A DNA stretch of 64,000 nucleotides from Kribbella qitaiheensis (GTDB lineage: Bacteria; Actinomycetota; Actinomycetes; Propionibacteriales; Kribbellaceae): assembly GCF_014217565.1 (NCBI RefSeq), contig NZ_CP043661.1:2418001-2482000 (forward strand), in the 5' to 3' direction. Below the pieces are notes generated by a model. The model saw nothing but the letters and a program-made list of their open reading frames with translations. It had not been told where the DNA came from and made no database searches. Shown here piece by piece: positions 43,348 to 52,012 of the stretch. A program made the translations under genes and the position numbers. Each line of letters begins with the position of its first letter. The stretch's first letter is position 1.

Positions 43348-45477
43348 TCAGCGGGTGCAGATGTTGATTACTGGTTCGCCGTACTTCGTGACCTTGGTTC
43401 GGCCGATGCCGGGGATGCGGATCAGCTCGCGCTCATCTGTCGGGCGGGTTTCCGCGATCGCGATCAGGGTGGCGTCGGTGAAAATGACGAACGCGGGCAT
43501 GCCCTCCTCGGCGGCGCGCTCGGCCCGCCATTCGAGCAGGGCGTCGTACAGCTTCTGGTCCATCGAGCCCGGGCAGTCCTCGCAGCGGCCGAGTTTGCGG
43601 GCGGCAGCCTCGAGCAGGCCGCGGCCGCAGACGCGGCACTTCGGGATCGGCTTGTCCGAGCGCGACACCCGCGGCGTGGTCGATCGCGGCGACGACGACT
43701 CCCACTCGCTCGGCCGGGAGGAGGTGCGGACCCCGATCGGGTCGAGGAACCGGGTCGGCCCGCGGGTGCCGCGGCCACCTGGTGAGCGGGACGTCGACCA
43801 ACTGACCGACAACTGATCCTTCGCGCGGGTCACCCCGACGTAGAACAACCGCCGCTCCTCCTCGACCTGGGCCGGTGTCTGGGCGTAGGTGATCGGCAGT
43901 GTCCCCTCGTGGGCGCCGACGATGAAGACGCAGCCCCACTCCAGGCCCTTCGCCGCGTGCAGGGTGGCGAGCGTGACCCCCTCGGCCAGCGGCGCGTGCT
44001 GGATCGACGCGCGCCGGTCCAGCTCGGCCATCAGATCACCGAACCCGGCCTTGGGATTCGCCTTGGCGAAGTCGGACGTCATCGTGACGAGCGCGCTCAG
44101 CGACTCCCAGCGATCGCGGACCGCGCCCTTGCCCTCGGGTGGGTCGAGCGTCCAGCCGGCGCCACCGAGGATGCCGGTGACGGTCTCGACCAAGTCGTCG
44201 TCGGACGCGCCGCCCGCCTTCGCCTGGCCACGGAGGAGCATCGCGGCCTGCCGGATCTCGGGCCGCTCGAAGAATCGCTCGGCACCCTTCAGTACGGCGG
44301 GGATCTTCCGCTCGGCCAGCGCCTGCTCGAAGTTCTCCGACTGCGCGTTGGTACGGAACAGCACCGCGATGTCGCGCAGCGCCGTACCGGAGTCCTGGAG
44401 CCGGGCGATCGCGCGGGCGACGGCGTCCGCCTCGGCGACCTCGTCCGGATACTCCCGGTACGTCGGGGTCGGGCCCGCGTCACGCTGGGATCGCAAGGTG
44501 ACCCGGCCGGGCAGACCGGTCGGTCCGGCCGCGTCGAGCACCTTGTTCGCCACGTCGACGATCTGCGGGGTGGAGCGGTAGTCGCGGATCAGCTTGATCA
44601 CGGCGGCGGACGGATGGCGCTGGGCGAAGCGGACCAGGTTCTCCGGGTCGGCGCCGGCCCACGAGTAAATGGTCTGAGCCGGGTCGCCGACCACGCAGAC
44701 ATCCTCGCGACCACCCAGCCAGAGGTCGAGCAGGCTCTGCTGCAGGGGCGAGACGTCCTGATACTCGTCGACGACGAAGGTCCTGTACTGCCGGCGGATC
44801 TCGGCGGCGACCCGCTCGTCCTCGGCCAGCAGCGCGACCGCGCAGAGCAGCACGTCCTCCAGGTCGATCCGGCCGCGCTCGATCTTGACGTCCTCGTACG
44901 CCGCGAAGACGCGCGCGATCGTCGCCGGGTCGAACGCGGCCAGCGCCCGGCCGGACTGCGGCGCGACCTTCGCGTAGTCGTCGGGGCGGACGTTGCTCAC
45001 CTTGGCCCACTCCACCTCGCCGGCCAGGTCGCGCAGCGCCGGGGTGTCGACCCGGACGCGGCAGCGGTTGGACGCCTCGGTCAGCAACGGGAACTTCCGG
45101 TCGATGATCGGTGGCAGCTCGCCACCGAAGACCTTCGGCCAGAACCATCTCGCCTGCCGGAGCGCGGCCGAGTGGAAGGTGCGGGCCTGGACGCCGTTCG
45201 TCCCGAGCTGGGCGAGCCGGCCGCGCATCTCACCGGCCGCGCGCTGGGTGAAGGTCACGGCCAGCACCCGGGCCGGATCGAAGGTGCCCGTGCGCACGCC
45301 GTACGCGATCCGGTGGGTGATCGCGCGGGTCTTGCCGGTGCCGGCACCGGCCATCACGACGACAGGTCCGTGCAAGGCGGTCGCGACGGCTCGCTGCTCG
45401 GGGTCGAGGGCCTCGAGCAGTTCGTCGGCGGACTTGCCTGCGACGGACTGCGTGATGTTACTCACGGACTGAGACAT
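43348..45477 (-). CDS. uvrD2: UvrD2-type superfamily 1 DNA helicase
   Basis: A 709-residue 3'-5' helicase. Motif I GAGTGKT lies at residues 44-50, motif II VVDEYQDVSPLQQ near 235, motif III VVGDPAQTIYSW, motif VI VGVTRAKDQL. After the helicase core, a tetracysteine module (CRVCG, CEDC) and a C-terminal HRDC domain (ALLEWRAERAAEEGMPAFVI) mark it as UvrD2 rather than UvrD1/PcrA. I start at 45477; the longer frame overlaps the divergent mycoredoxin gene. Neighbours match the mycobacterial Rv3198c locus. Confidence 0.93.
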   Translation of the reverse strand: MSQSVSNITQSVAGKSADELLEALDPEQRAVATALHGPVVVMAGAGTGKTRAITHRIAYGVRTGTFDPARVLAVTFTQRAAGEMRGRLAQLGTNGVQARTFHSAALRQARWFWPKVFGGELPPIIDRKFPLLTEASNRCRVRVDTPALRDLAGEVEWAKVSNVRPDDYAKVAPQSGRALAAFDPATIARVFAAYEDVKIERGRIDLEDVLLCAVALLAEDERVAAEIRRQYRTFVVDEYQDVSPLQQSLLDLWLGGREDVCVVGDPAQTIYSWAGADPENLVRFAQRHPSAAVIKLIRDYRSTPQIVDVANKVLDAAGPTGLPGRVTLRSQRDAGPTPTYREYPDEVAEADAVARAIARLQDSGTALRDIAVLFRTNAQSENFEQALAERKIPAVLKGAERFFERPEIRQAAMLLRGQAKAGGASDDDLVETVTGILGGAGWTLDPPEGKGAVRDRWESLSALVTMTSDFAKANPKAGFGDLMAELDRRASIQHAPLAEGVTLATLHAAKGLEWGCVFIVGAHEGTLPITYAQTPAQVEEERRLFYVGVTRAKDQLSVSWSTSRSPGGRGTRGPTRFLDPIGVRTSSRPSEWESSSPRSTTPRVSRSDKPIPKCRVCGRGLLEAAARKLGRCEDCPGSMDQKLYDALLEWRAERAAEEGMPAFVIFTDATLIAIAETRPTDERELIRIPGIGRTKVTKYGEPVINICTR

Positions 45478-45589
45478 GCGGGAACAGCTCTCCCACCGGA
45501 GGGGTTCGGATACAAGGTAGAGCCACCCTAGACGGGCCGTCGGACAGAATCCGCAGCCCGCCGGACAACAGAGACGGAGCAAGCCGACG

Positions 45590-45829
45590 ATGGCGGCATT
45601 CACGATGTACTCGACCCCCTGGTGCGGGTACTGCCACCGGTTGAAGGGCCAGCTCAAGCGAGCCGGTATCGAGTTCGCCGAGGTCGACATCGAGCAGGTA
45701 CCGGACGCGGCGAAGATCGTCGAGAAGGTCAACAACGGCAACCAGACCGTGCCGACCGTGGTCTTCCCCGACGGCACCGCGATGACGAACCCGTCGATCG
45801 CCCAGATCGCCGACAAGCTCGTCGCCTAG
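45590..45829 (+). CDS. Mycoredoxin / glutaredoxin-like protein
   Basis: A 79-residue thioredoxin-fold protein. The active site WCGYC places Cys12 and Cys15; the cis-Pro lies in TVPTVVF. Mycoredoxin-1 reduces mycothiol mixed disulphides in actinobacteria; the length and CGYC motif fit. It is divergent from uvrD2 by 112 bases, as in mycobacteria (Rv3198A). Confidence 0.92.
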   Translation: MAAFTMYSTPWCGYCHRLKGQLKRAGIEFAEVDIEQVPDAAKIVEKVNNGNQTVPTVVFPDGTAMTNPSIAQIADKLVA

Positions 45830-45939
45830 TCCCCGTACTACGTACGCGGCGCCGCAACCCTGACGGGCAGCGCCGCGCCTCCACGTCGCCGGCGGCTGTC
45901 GGGGAGGTCCAGAGGTGGAGACCGTGATCACCAAGTGGG

Positions 45940-46030
45940 GACCGCGGACAAGGAATAGCCTGACCCAGGTCCCCACGACCTGGTCAAGGCCCACTCCTGG
46001 TCAGGTCCCCACTCCCGGTCAGGTCCCTAG
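45940..46030. repeat. Short degenerate repeats GGTCAGGTCCC
   Basis: GGTCAGGTCCC recurs at 45999 and 46017 (18-base period), with diverged forms at 45968 and 45980, in the 270-base gap between the mycoredoxin and nudC genes. An inverted counterpart (AGTGGGGACC) sits at about 45934. No function evident. Confidence 0.5.
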
Positions 46031-46103
46031 GCCCGCAGACGCGGGCAGCATCACGAACTGGCTGTAGTACTAGGTCAGTGCTTCCACCACTCGGTATAGG
46101 TGG

Positions 46104-47027
46104 TTACCAGCTGCCGGTTAGTTCCTCGCCGTACCAGCCTTCGATCAGGCGGCGGGAGATGGAGATGTTGCCGGGGAGGGCCATCGTGCCGGCTTCGACG
46201 AGGGCGCGGAGGTCGTCGCGGCTGAACCACTTGGCTTCGGCGATCTCGTCCTGATCGACGTTGATGTCGTAGCCGGTGGCGGTGGCGTAGAAGCCGAGCA
46301 TCAGGCTCGACGGGAGCGGCCAGGGCTGACTGCCGGCGTACTGGATGTCTTCGCCGATGACCACGCCGGTCTCCTCGAAGACCTCGCGGCGTACGGCGGC
46401 TTCCAGCGACTCACCGGGCTCTACGAAGCCGGCGAGGGTCGAGTAGCGCCCCTCCGGCCAGGCCTCGTTGCGGCCGAGCAGTGCCCGGTCCTGGTCGTCG
46501 GTGACGAGCACGATGATCGCCGGGTCGCTCCGCGGGAAGTGGCTGAGCCCGCAGACCGGGCAACGCCGTACGTGGCCTGCGTCTATTACCTCGGTGTGGT
46601 TGCCGCAGTTGGCGCAGTGCGTGTGTACGGCGTGCCAGTTGGCCAGCCCGACCACGTTGACCGCGATCCCGGCCTCCCGGTCGTTCAGCAGGCTGCCGAG
46701 CTCGCGCAGCCCGCCGTACGACTCGTCCGCCTCGCCGTCGACCAGTACTGCGAACACTGCCCGCCCGTCGGCGGTCTGCCCGGCTCCTGCGGTGTGGTCG
46801 ATCCCCAGGAAGATCCGCACACCGTCCGGCGCAGCAGCAGGCGGGACCAGGCGCAGCGACGTACGGTCACTCTCCACTGCGAGCTGGTCGCCGGCCACCA
46901 GCGTCACCTGCGTGTCAGTGTCGGCCCACGCCTTCTCCAGCCATTCCGCGTCCCGCCGCCGGTCGGCAGCGCGGTCGAGAACGGAGCGGGACAGCGACAA
47001 GGAACCAGGAACGATCGAGTAGGCCAC
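46104..47027 (-). CDS. nudC: NADH pyrophosphatase (Nudix)
   Basis: A 307-residue NudC that hydrolyses NAD(H) and can deNADylate RNA. An N-terminal domain is followed by the zinc site (CANCG near residue 145, CPVCG near 163), [12 protein letters not shown], an intact Nudix box beginning GFVEPGES and ending EVFEETG, and the NudC-specific [11 protein letters not shown] motif. I use the GTG at 47027 because the longer frame runs into the start of the divergent deoD gene. Counterpart of mycobacterial Rv3199c. Confidence 0.93.
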   Translation of the reverse strand: MAYSIVPGSLSLSRSVLDRAADRRRDAEWLEKAWADTDTQVTLVAGDQLAVESDRTSLRLVPPAAAPDGVRIFLGIDHTAGAGQTADGRAVFAVLVDGEADESYGGLRELGSLLNDREAGIAVNVVGLANWHAVHTHCANCGNHTEVIDAGHVRRCPVCGLSHFPRSDPAIIVLVTDDQDRALLGRNEAWPEGRYSTLAGFVEPGESLEAAVRREVFEETGVVIGEDIQYAGSQPWPLPSSLMLGFYATATGYDINVDQDEIAEAKWFSRDDLRALVEAGTMALPGNISISRRLIEGWYGEELTGSW

Positions 47028-47070
47028 GTCTTCAACGTATCTCGGCCGCCGCCCATGGGAGGATCCCGGC

Positions 47071-47784
47071 ATGAGTATTCACATCGCCGCCGAGAAGGGA
47101 CAGATCGCGCCACGCGTGCTCTTCCCCGGTGACCCACTGCGGGCCAAGTGGATCGCCGAGACCTACCTGTCCGACGTCACCTGCTACACCGAGATCCGGA
47201 ACATGTTCGGGTTCACCGGCACCTACAAGGGTGAGCAGGTCTCCGTCCAGGGCTCCGGGATGGGTCAGGCGTCGGCCTCGATCTACGCCAACGAACTGTT
47301 CGCCGAGTACGACGTACAGACCCTGATCCGGGTCGGTACCTGCGGCGCGCTCACCGAGAAGGTGAAGCTCCGTGACGTGATCGTCGCGATGTCCGCCAGC
47401 ACCGACTCGCAGATGAACCGGCTGCGCTTCCACGGCATCGACTACGCGCCGACCGCCGACTACCAGCTCCTCCGGGCCGCGGTGGACGGCGCCGAGGCGG
47501 CCGGGCTGAACGTGCACGTCGGCCAGGTCTTCTCCGGCGACCTGTTCTACAACGACCGTCCGGACCTGGTCAGCCGCACCGCGGAGTACGGCGTACTGGG
47601 CATCGAGATGGAGGCCTCCGCGCTCTACACGCTGGCCGCCAAGTTCGGTCGCCGGGCGCTCGGCATCATGACCGTGTCCGACCACCTGATCACCAAGGAG
47701 GAGACCACCGCCGAGGAGCGGCAGACCACCTTCTCCGAGATGATCACCATCGCCCTCGACGCGGCGATCGGGGTGCCGGTCTGA
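47071..47784 (+). CDS. deoD: DeoD-type purine nucleoside phosphorylase
   Basis: A 237-residue hexameric-type phosphorylase that splits purine (deoxy)nucleosides with phosphate. [12 protein letters not shown] near residue 20 holds the phosphate-binding Gly and Arg; the PNP signature [16 protein letters not shown] is near 63; the ribose/base part [10 protein letters not shown] and the catalytic Asp in TVSDHLIT are present. The stop overlaps the start of a lipoprotein frame. Confidence 0.94.
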   Translation: MSIHIAAEKGQIAPRVLFPGDPLRAKWIAETYLSDVTCYTEIRNMFGFTGTYKGEQVSVQGSGMGQASASIYANELFAEYDVQTLIRVGTCGALTEKVKLRDVIVAMSASTDSQMNRLRFHGIDYAPTADYQLLRAAVDGAEAAGLNVHVGQVFSGDLFYNDRPDLVSRTAEYGVLGIEMEASALYTLAAKFGRRALGIMTVSDHLITKEETTAEERQTTFSEMITIALDAAIGVPV

Positions 47785-48380
47785 ACCGCTGGGGCGCCGT
47801 CCTGCTGAGCACTGCCCTGCTCGTCGGTACCGCAGCCTGTTCCAGCGACAAGTCCGCTCCCTCCTCCTCCTCCTCCTCTTCCTCCTCCTCCTCCGACAAG
47901 CCGGACGCTGCTGCCACCGCTGGCAAGCCCAGCACCAGCCAGCCGACTGCGAAGTCGTCGGACGGTGCTGGACCGACTACGCCGCTCAAGGCGAGCGAGG
48001 TGGTGGCAGGGCTCACCGGTGCGGGCTACAAGTGCAGCAACGACGGCACGTACGCCATCTGTACTTCGGGTCCCGCAGCAGTGTGGGTGCTCACCGGGGA
48101 CCACCCGCGGCCGCCGGTGGTGTCACTGCACTCGGCCGGCCCGGTCGCGACTGCGTCCGCCGCGATCGCCAAGGCACTCCCGCAGGCGCTGGAGATCGCG
48201 CACATCGGCCAGAGCCAGGAGATCACCGACTGGTTCGCCAAGCAGAACGGCAAGACGTCCGGTCAGCTGTCCACCGGCGACTGGCAGGTCGACTACTCGG
48301 CCGAGGTCGACACCGAGGAGCCGGGCGCGCACCTGAGCCTGATGGACAAGCTCTGCAAGGCCAACTGCACCGCTGAGTGA
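47781..48380 (+). CDS. Lipoprotein of unknown function, likely CTG start
   Basis: A 199-residue exported lipoprotein. The frame begins [20 protein letters not shown], a lipoprotein signal with its lipobox Cys at residue 20, then a run of eleven Ser encoded by TCC/TCT repeats, a Pro/Thr/Lys linker and a C-terminal domain with four Cys. No ATG, GTG or TTG in this frame fits before the signal; a CTG that overlaps the deoD stop (CTGA) fits exactly. The family is unknown. Confidence 0.65.
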   Translation: MNRWGAVLLSTALLVGTAACSSDKSAPSSSSSSSSSSSDKPDAAATAGKPSTSQPTAKSSDGAGPTTPLKASEVVAGLTGAGYKCSNDGTYAICTSGPAAVWVLTGDHPRPPVVSLHSAGPVATASAAIAKALPQALEIAHIGQSQEITDWFAKQNGKTSGQLSTGDWQVDYSAEVDTEEPGAHLSLMDKLCKANCTAE

Positions 48381-48386
48381 CACAGG

Positions 48387-48425
48387 AGGTGGAACCGTTA
48401 CCCCGTACCGGTTCCACCTTCTTCC
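48387..48425 (+). terminator. Terminator of the deoD-lipoprotein unit
   Basis: An 11-bp perfect stem (48387-48397 with 48409-48419) with TCTTCC after it, seven bases past the lipoprotein stop. Confidence 0.7.
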
Positions 48426-48427
48426 AC

Positions 48428-48700
48428 GTTGACCAGGAGCTGGCTGCTCGTACTACGTGCCGCGTTGACCAGGAGCTGGCTGCTCGTAATACGGTGCCGC
48501 ATTGACTAGGAGCTGCTGCTCGTACTACGTGCCGCATTGACTAGGAGCTGCTGCTCGTACTACGTGCCGCATTGACTAGGAGCTGCTGCTCGTACTACGT
48601 GCCGCATTGACTAGGAGCTGCTGCTCGTACTACGTGCCGCGTTGACTAGGAGCTGCTGCTCGTACTACGTGCCGCGTTGACTAGGAGCTGGCGGCGCTCG
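48428..48700. repeat. Tandem repeat, about eight units of 35-37 bp
   Basis: Units begin at 48428, 48464, 48501, 48536, 48571, 48606, 48641 and 48676. The central ones are 35 bp and nearly identical (core GACTAGGAGCTGCTGCTCGT then ACTACGTGCCGC); the first two are 36 and 37 bp. The last, partial unit contains the final codons and stop (TAG on the minus strand) of the GPP34 gene, so the array looks like serial duplication of that gene's 3' end. No unique spacers. Confidence 0.92.
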
Positions 48701-49358
48701 CGCTGGTGCTGGCGATGATGGCTGCGGTGACAGCGGCCTGCACTTCCTGGACCGCCTTGCGGACAGCCTCCGCGGCCCACTCGGACTCCGCGATCTCCTT
48801 CGCCCGGCGCTTGAGCGCCTTCTTGTCCACCGCGTCGGTGACGACCTTCGGGACCGCGTTCTGTGCGTTCAGCAACGCGATGAGCGCAGCGGTGCGCTCA
48901 TCCGGCTCTGTACCGAGCTTGAGCACACTGCCCAGCGCAGTACGGACCTCTGCTTCATGCCGCGCGTCCTTGGCCGGCCAGCGGGTGACCGGGAACAGCC
49001 CGAGCACCTTGTCCTTGTCCGCCTCCAGAACGCCTCGCTCGGCGAGCCGGGTGAGCAGCTGGTAGCGCAGGTTCTTCGAGAGCTTGCCCAGCAGGTTCTT
49101 CGGCTTCTGGCCGGACTTCTGCGCCAGGAGCGCCAACCGCTCGTCCAGGATCGCGTCGCCGGTGGACGACGTGTCCAGAACCTTCAGCCGGCCTTCCTTG
49201 ACGTCGTCACCCGCCACGGCGATGTCCACCTTGCCCAGCAGGGTCAGCTCGATCAGCACGGCGCCCCCGAGCGAGTAGTCCAGGCCTGGGTTACCGGTGA
49301 TCGGCTTGCCGCTCTCGTCGTTGTACAGCAGCAACAGCAGGTCCTCTGCAATCAACAT
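48681..49358 (-). CDS. GPP34 (GOLPH3/VPS74) family phosphoprotein
   Basis: A 225-residue protein of the GPP34 fold. The start MLIAEDLLLLLYNDESGKPI, LDYSLGGAVLIELTLLGKV and the basic LLGKLSKNLRYQLLTRLAERG hairpin region are typical. In eukaryotes the fold binds PI4P; the actinobacterial members are of unknown function. I use the ATG at 49358. The stop codon lies inside the first unit of the 35-bp tandem array. Confidence 0.88.
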   Translation of the reverse strand: MLIAEDLLLLLYNDESGKPITGNPGLDYSLGGAVLIELTLLGKVDIAVAGDDVKEGRLKVLDTSSTGDAILDERLALLAQKSGQKPKNLLGKLSKNLRYQLLTRLAERGVLEADKDKVLGLFPVTRWPAKDARHEAEVRTALGSVLKLGTEPDERTAALIALLNAQNAVPKVVTDAVDKKALKRRAKEIAESEWAAEAVRKAVQEVQAAVTAAIIASTSASAASS

Positions 49359-49443
49359 GCCGTCCAAGGTAGGTCCGACTCACCTAGGCGGTCATCAGCC
49401 GTGGGGACTATTCACCGCATCCTCCGCAAGACTGTTACTCGCC

Positions 49444-49815
49444 TCAGTGCTGGCCGTTGGGGTAGCGGTGGCCGTTGAGGATCACTGGTTCGCCCAGCTC
49501 GGCTGCGACGTCGGTGAGGAAGTTGGGGCAGAAGTAGTACCAGCTGATCGAGCGAACCTTGCCGTCCTCGGCCACGAGTTGCATCACGTCGTTGACCGAG
49601 GCCTTGCCGTCGCTGTCGACCAGGCGGATCACCAGCACGGTCTCGCCCCACAGGTCGACCACCTCGGCGGTGTAGCGGGATGGCTTGGTCAGGTCGAGGG
49701 TGTGCTCAATGGAGCCATCCCGGATCTGGTCGGCGCCGCACTCGTTCAGCATGCCGAGGATCTCGCTGTCCGCATCCTCCAGGAGCAGAGACGTCAACCG
49801 CGGTACGTAGTACGC
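49444..49815 (-). pseudogene. 5'-truncated C-terminal fragment, SnoaL-like (ECF sigma SigJ-type tail)
   Basis: The frame ends with SWYYFCPNFLTDVAAELGEP and NGHRYPNGQH, which resembles the SnoaL-like C-terminal domain of SigJ/ECF41-type sigma factors. The recognisable part begins at about YVPRLTSLLLED and has no proper start; the helix-turn-helix sigma domains are absent. Upstream the DNA becomes the 3' part of a plus-strand Uma2 gene. Confidence 0.55.
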
Positions 49816-50058
49816 CCACCCTTGCTCGCCATCGAGGTCGTCTCCCCCCGCACCCGCGTCACCGACGTGGTCCTCGAACGCGCCCGCTACGAGCAACACG
49901 GCATCCCGTCGTACTGGCTCCTCGACCCCGACCGCCAGGAACTGACCGTCCTCCGCCTAACCAACACCACCTACACCTGCCAAACCATCGCCCAAGGAGG
50001 AGAACCCTTCCCACAAACACCCCCTTCCCCCTCAACTTCTCCCCCGCCCAACTCCTGA
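49816..50058 (+). pseudogene. 5'-truncated Uma2-family fragment
   Basis: The plus frame PPLLAIEVVSPRTRVTDVVL then HGIPSYWLLDPDRQELTVLR matches the C-terminal half of the Uma2/DUF820 endonuclease family (the E-x-K-like core E-V-x-SP). The N-terminal half and start codon are missing. It begins where the minus-strand fragment ends. A complete relative lies at 51467. Confidence 0.75.
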
Positions 50059-50126
50059 GCTGATGGAGCACCGGGCAGTCAGGGGCAGATCCAGATCTGC
50101 CCTCCACACACTTGGCGGATCGGATC

Positions 50127-50153
50127 TGAGGTGCCACGAACCTTCCGGACAGC
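50127..50153 (+). repeat. IS3-family left inverted repeat
   Basis: Matches the complement of 51406-51432 except for four bases; preceded by the ATC target duplicate. Confidence 0.88.
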
Positions 50154-50188
50154 GGCTCAACTAAGATTGAGCTGTCCGGAAAGGGAAG

Positions 50189-50482
50189 ATGTTGCCGCGT
50201 CCGAAGAAGAATTTCACTCCTGAGTATCGGGAGGAAGCTGTGAAGTCGGTGATTGAGACTTCACGTTCTGTCACTCAGGTCGCGAGAGAGCTCGGCATCA
50301 ACCCGGGAACCCTCAGTAACTGGGTGAGCGCCTTTAAGCGAGACCATGCCGGCGAGGAACCGGCATTGAGCATGGACGAGCGTGCGCGGCTCCGCGAGCT
50401 GGAGCGGGAGACGCGAGAACTCCGGATGGAAAACGAGTTCCTAAAAAAAGCCGCAGCATACTTTGCCAAGGATCATCGTTGA
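50189..50482 (+). CDS. IS3-family transposase OrfA
   Basis: A 97-residue DNA-binding subunit. The helix-turn-helix (EAVKSVIETSRSVTQVAREL, then GINPGTLSNWV) and the C-terminal leucine-zipper-like helix (LRELERETRELRMENEFLKK) are typical. A run of seven A at 50443-50449 (CTA AAA AAA G) lies near the end and the downstream frame is in -1, open from there, so the usual IS3 programmed frameshift can make the OrfAB transposase. Confidence 0.93.
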   Translation: MLPRPKKNFTPEYREEAVKSVIETSRSVTQVARELGINPGTLSNWVSAFKRDHAGEEPALSMDERARLRELERETRELRMENEFLKKAAAYFAKDHR

Positions 50483-51390
50483 GCGAAAAGTTCGAGTTCA
50501 TCGATGCGGAGTATGCCAACAGGTTGACCCGAGAGAACGGAAATGCGCCGTCGATTGTGAAGATGTGCCGGTGGCTCGAGGTGAAACGGTCCAGTTTCAA
50601 TGATTGGCGGAGCCGTCCGATGTCGGCGACTGCGCGCCGCCAAGGCGAACTCAAGCTGATCATCGTCAAGTCGTTCGAAGAGTCCGACGAGACCTACGGG
50701 TACCGGCGGGTGCATGCCGACCTGGTGGCCTGGGGTGTGACCTGTGGGCTGGAGTTGGTGCGCAAGCTCATGCGTGAGTTGGGTTTGGAGCCGTGCCAGC
50801 CGCGGCCGTGGCGGCACTGTCTGACCGAGCAGGATGGCCAGGCCGGCCCGATCCCGGATCTGGTAGATCGGGACTTCACCGCTGATGCTCCGGGGCACAA
50901 GATGGTCGGAGACATTACCTATGTCTCGACCTGGGAAGGGTGGCTTTATCTGGCGACCGTGCTCGATTGCCACACCAAAGCTGTGATCGGGTGGGCCATG
51001 GACGACAATTACAAAACCCCGCTGATCGAAGCCGCGATCGACATGGCGGTGCGGAATCACGATCTTGTCGACGGCGCAATCTTTCACTCCGACCGGGGCA
51101 GCAACTACACTTCCGCCCAGTTCGCCGCGACTTTGAAGAACAATAATCTTCGCCAATCAGTCGGGCGGACCGGTATCTGTTACGACAATGCGATGGCCGA
51201 ATCGTTCTTCGGCGCTCTCAAGAACGAGCGTACCCACCGAACCGAGTACCCGACCCGCGACCATGCACGCCGCGATATCGCCCGCTACATCGAATTGCGC
51301 TACAATACTAAACGCCGTCACTCAGGGCTCGGCTACCGGACCCCACAGCAAGCCCACGACGACTACCTGGAAACACAATCCGCCGCCTGA
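50479..51390 (+). CDS. IS3-family transposase OrfB (DDE integrase fold)
   Basis: A 303-residue catalytic subunit. The DDE triad is visible: Asp in VGDITYVSTWEGWLYLATVL, Asp in FHSDRGSNYTS, and Glu in NAMAESFFGALKNERTH. The N-terminal HTH_21-like region (YGYRRVHADLVAWGV) precedes it. It starts at TTG overlapping the OrfA stop, though most functional product probably comes from the frameshifted fusion. Confidence 0.94.
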   Translation: MSEKFEFIDAEYANRLTRENGNAPSIVKMCRWLEVKRSSFNDWRSRPMSATARRQGELKLIIVKSFEESDETYGYRRVHADLVAWGVTCGLELVRKLMRELGLEPCQPRPWRHCLTEQDGQAGPIPDLVDRDFTADAPGHKMVGDITYVSTWEGWLYLATVLDCHTKAVIGWAMDDNYKTPLIEAAIDMAVRNHDLVDGAIFHSDRGSNYTSAQFAATLKNNNLRQSVGRTGICYDNAMAESFFGALKNERTHRTEYPTRDHARRDIARYIELRYNTKRRHSGLGYRTPQQAHDDYLETQSAA

Positions 51391-51405
51391 ATCAGCCATC
51401 AAAAA

Positions 51406-51432
51406 GCTGTCCGGAAAGCGCGTGGCACCTCA
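51406..51432 (-). repeat. IS3-family right inverted repeat
   Basis: Ends ...GGCACCTCA; followed by the ATC target duplicate at 51433-51435, 35 bases before the Uma2 start. Confidence 0.88.
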
Positions 51433-51466
51433 ATCAGAGTGGTCTGATGACCACGGAGGAGGCACC

Positions 51467-52012
51467 ATGGGAGCTGTGCAGAGACTTGAGCCTGATCCGT
51501 TCACGTTGGCGGACCTCGACGCTCTACCAGCGGACGGCCGGCAGCACGAACTGGTCGACGGGCTCCATCTGGTGACGCCCGCGCCGACGCCGCTGCATCA
51601 GTCTGCAGTGGGCGAGCTTTATCACCGGCTGCGGCTCGGCTGTCCTCGTGATCTCAAGGTGTTCCCGGCTCCGCTGGATTTCCGGCCGACGCCACATCGT
51701 TCGCTCCAACCCGACGTCCTGGTCGTACGCCGAGAAGACATCGGACCCAAGACGGTGGAGCGCCCTCTGCTGCTGGCCGTCGAGGTGTTGTCGCCGGCGA
51801 CTCGCGCGAAGGACCTACTTCTGAAGCGCGGACTGTACGAGGACGCCGACGTTCTGTCCTACTGGATCTTTGATCCTGACCAAGAGCAACTCACGGTGCT
51901 TGAGTTGGTTGACGGGCGGTACGTCGAGCGGGCTGTTGTGAAGGGTAGTGATGCCTTTGAGGCTGAGCTGCCGTTCCCGGTGCGGATCGTGCCTGCGGAG
52001 CTGGTGGACTAG
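51467..52012 (+). CDS. Uma2-family (DUF820) restriction-endonuclease-like protein
   Basis: A 181-residue PD-(D/E)xK-fold protein. Conserved blocks: LPADGRQHELVDGLHLV (first Glu), LQPDVLVVRREDI (catalytic Asp), and LLAVEVLSPATRAKDLLLKR (Glu and downstream Lys), then YWIFDPDQEQLTVLEL. The substrate of Uma2 proteins is unknown. GGAGGAGG precedes the ATG, which is only 35 bases after the IS3 element, so its native promoter may have been displaced. It converges with adnB, overlapping four bases. Confidence 0.86.
   Translation: MGAVQRLEPDPFTLADLDALPADGRQHELVDGLHLVTPAPTPLHQSAVGELYHRLRLGCPRDLKVFPAPLDFRPTPHRSLQPDVLVVRREDIGPKTVERPLLLAVEVLSPATRAKDLLLKRGLYEDADVLSYWIFDPDQEQLTVLELVDGRYVERAVVKGSDAFEAELPFPVRIVPAELVD

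Larger units (their letters stand above)
50127..51432 (+). mobile_element. IS3-family insertion sequence, complete
   Basis: A 1306-bp element. Its 27-bp ends (50127-50153 and 51406-51432) are inverted repeats differing only in a central 4-base block, begin TGAGGTGCCACG and end in the IS3-typical TGA...TCA. A 3-bp duplication ATC flanks it (50124-50126 and 51433-51435). Both transposase frames are open, so it looks active. Confidence 0.92.

Noticed and set aside
48428..48700. CRISPR array
   Set aside because: Repeat units are contiguous with no unique spacers, and no cas gene is present.
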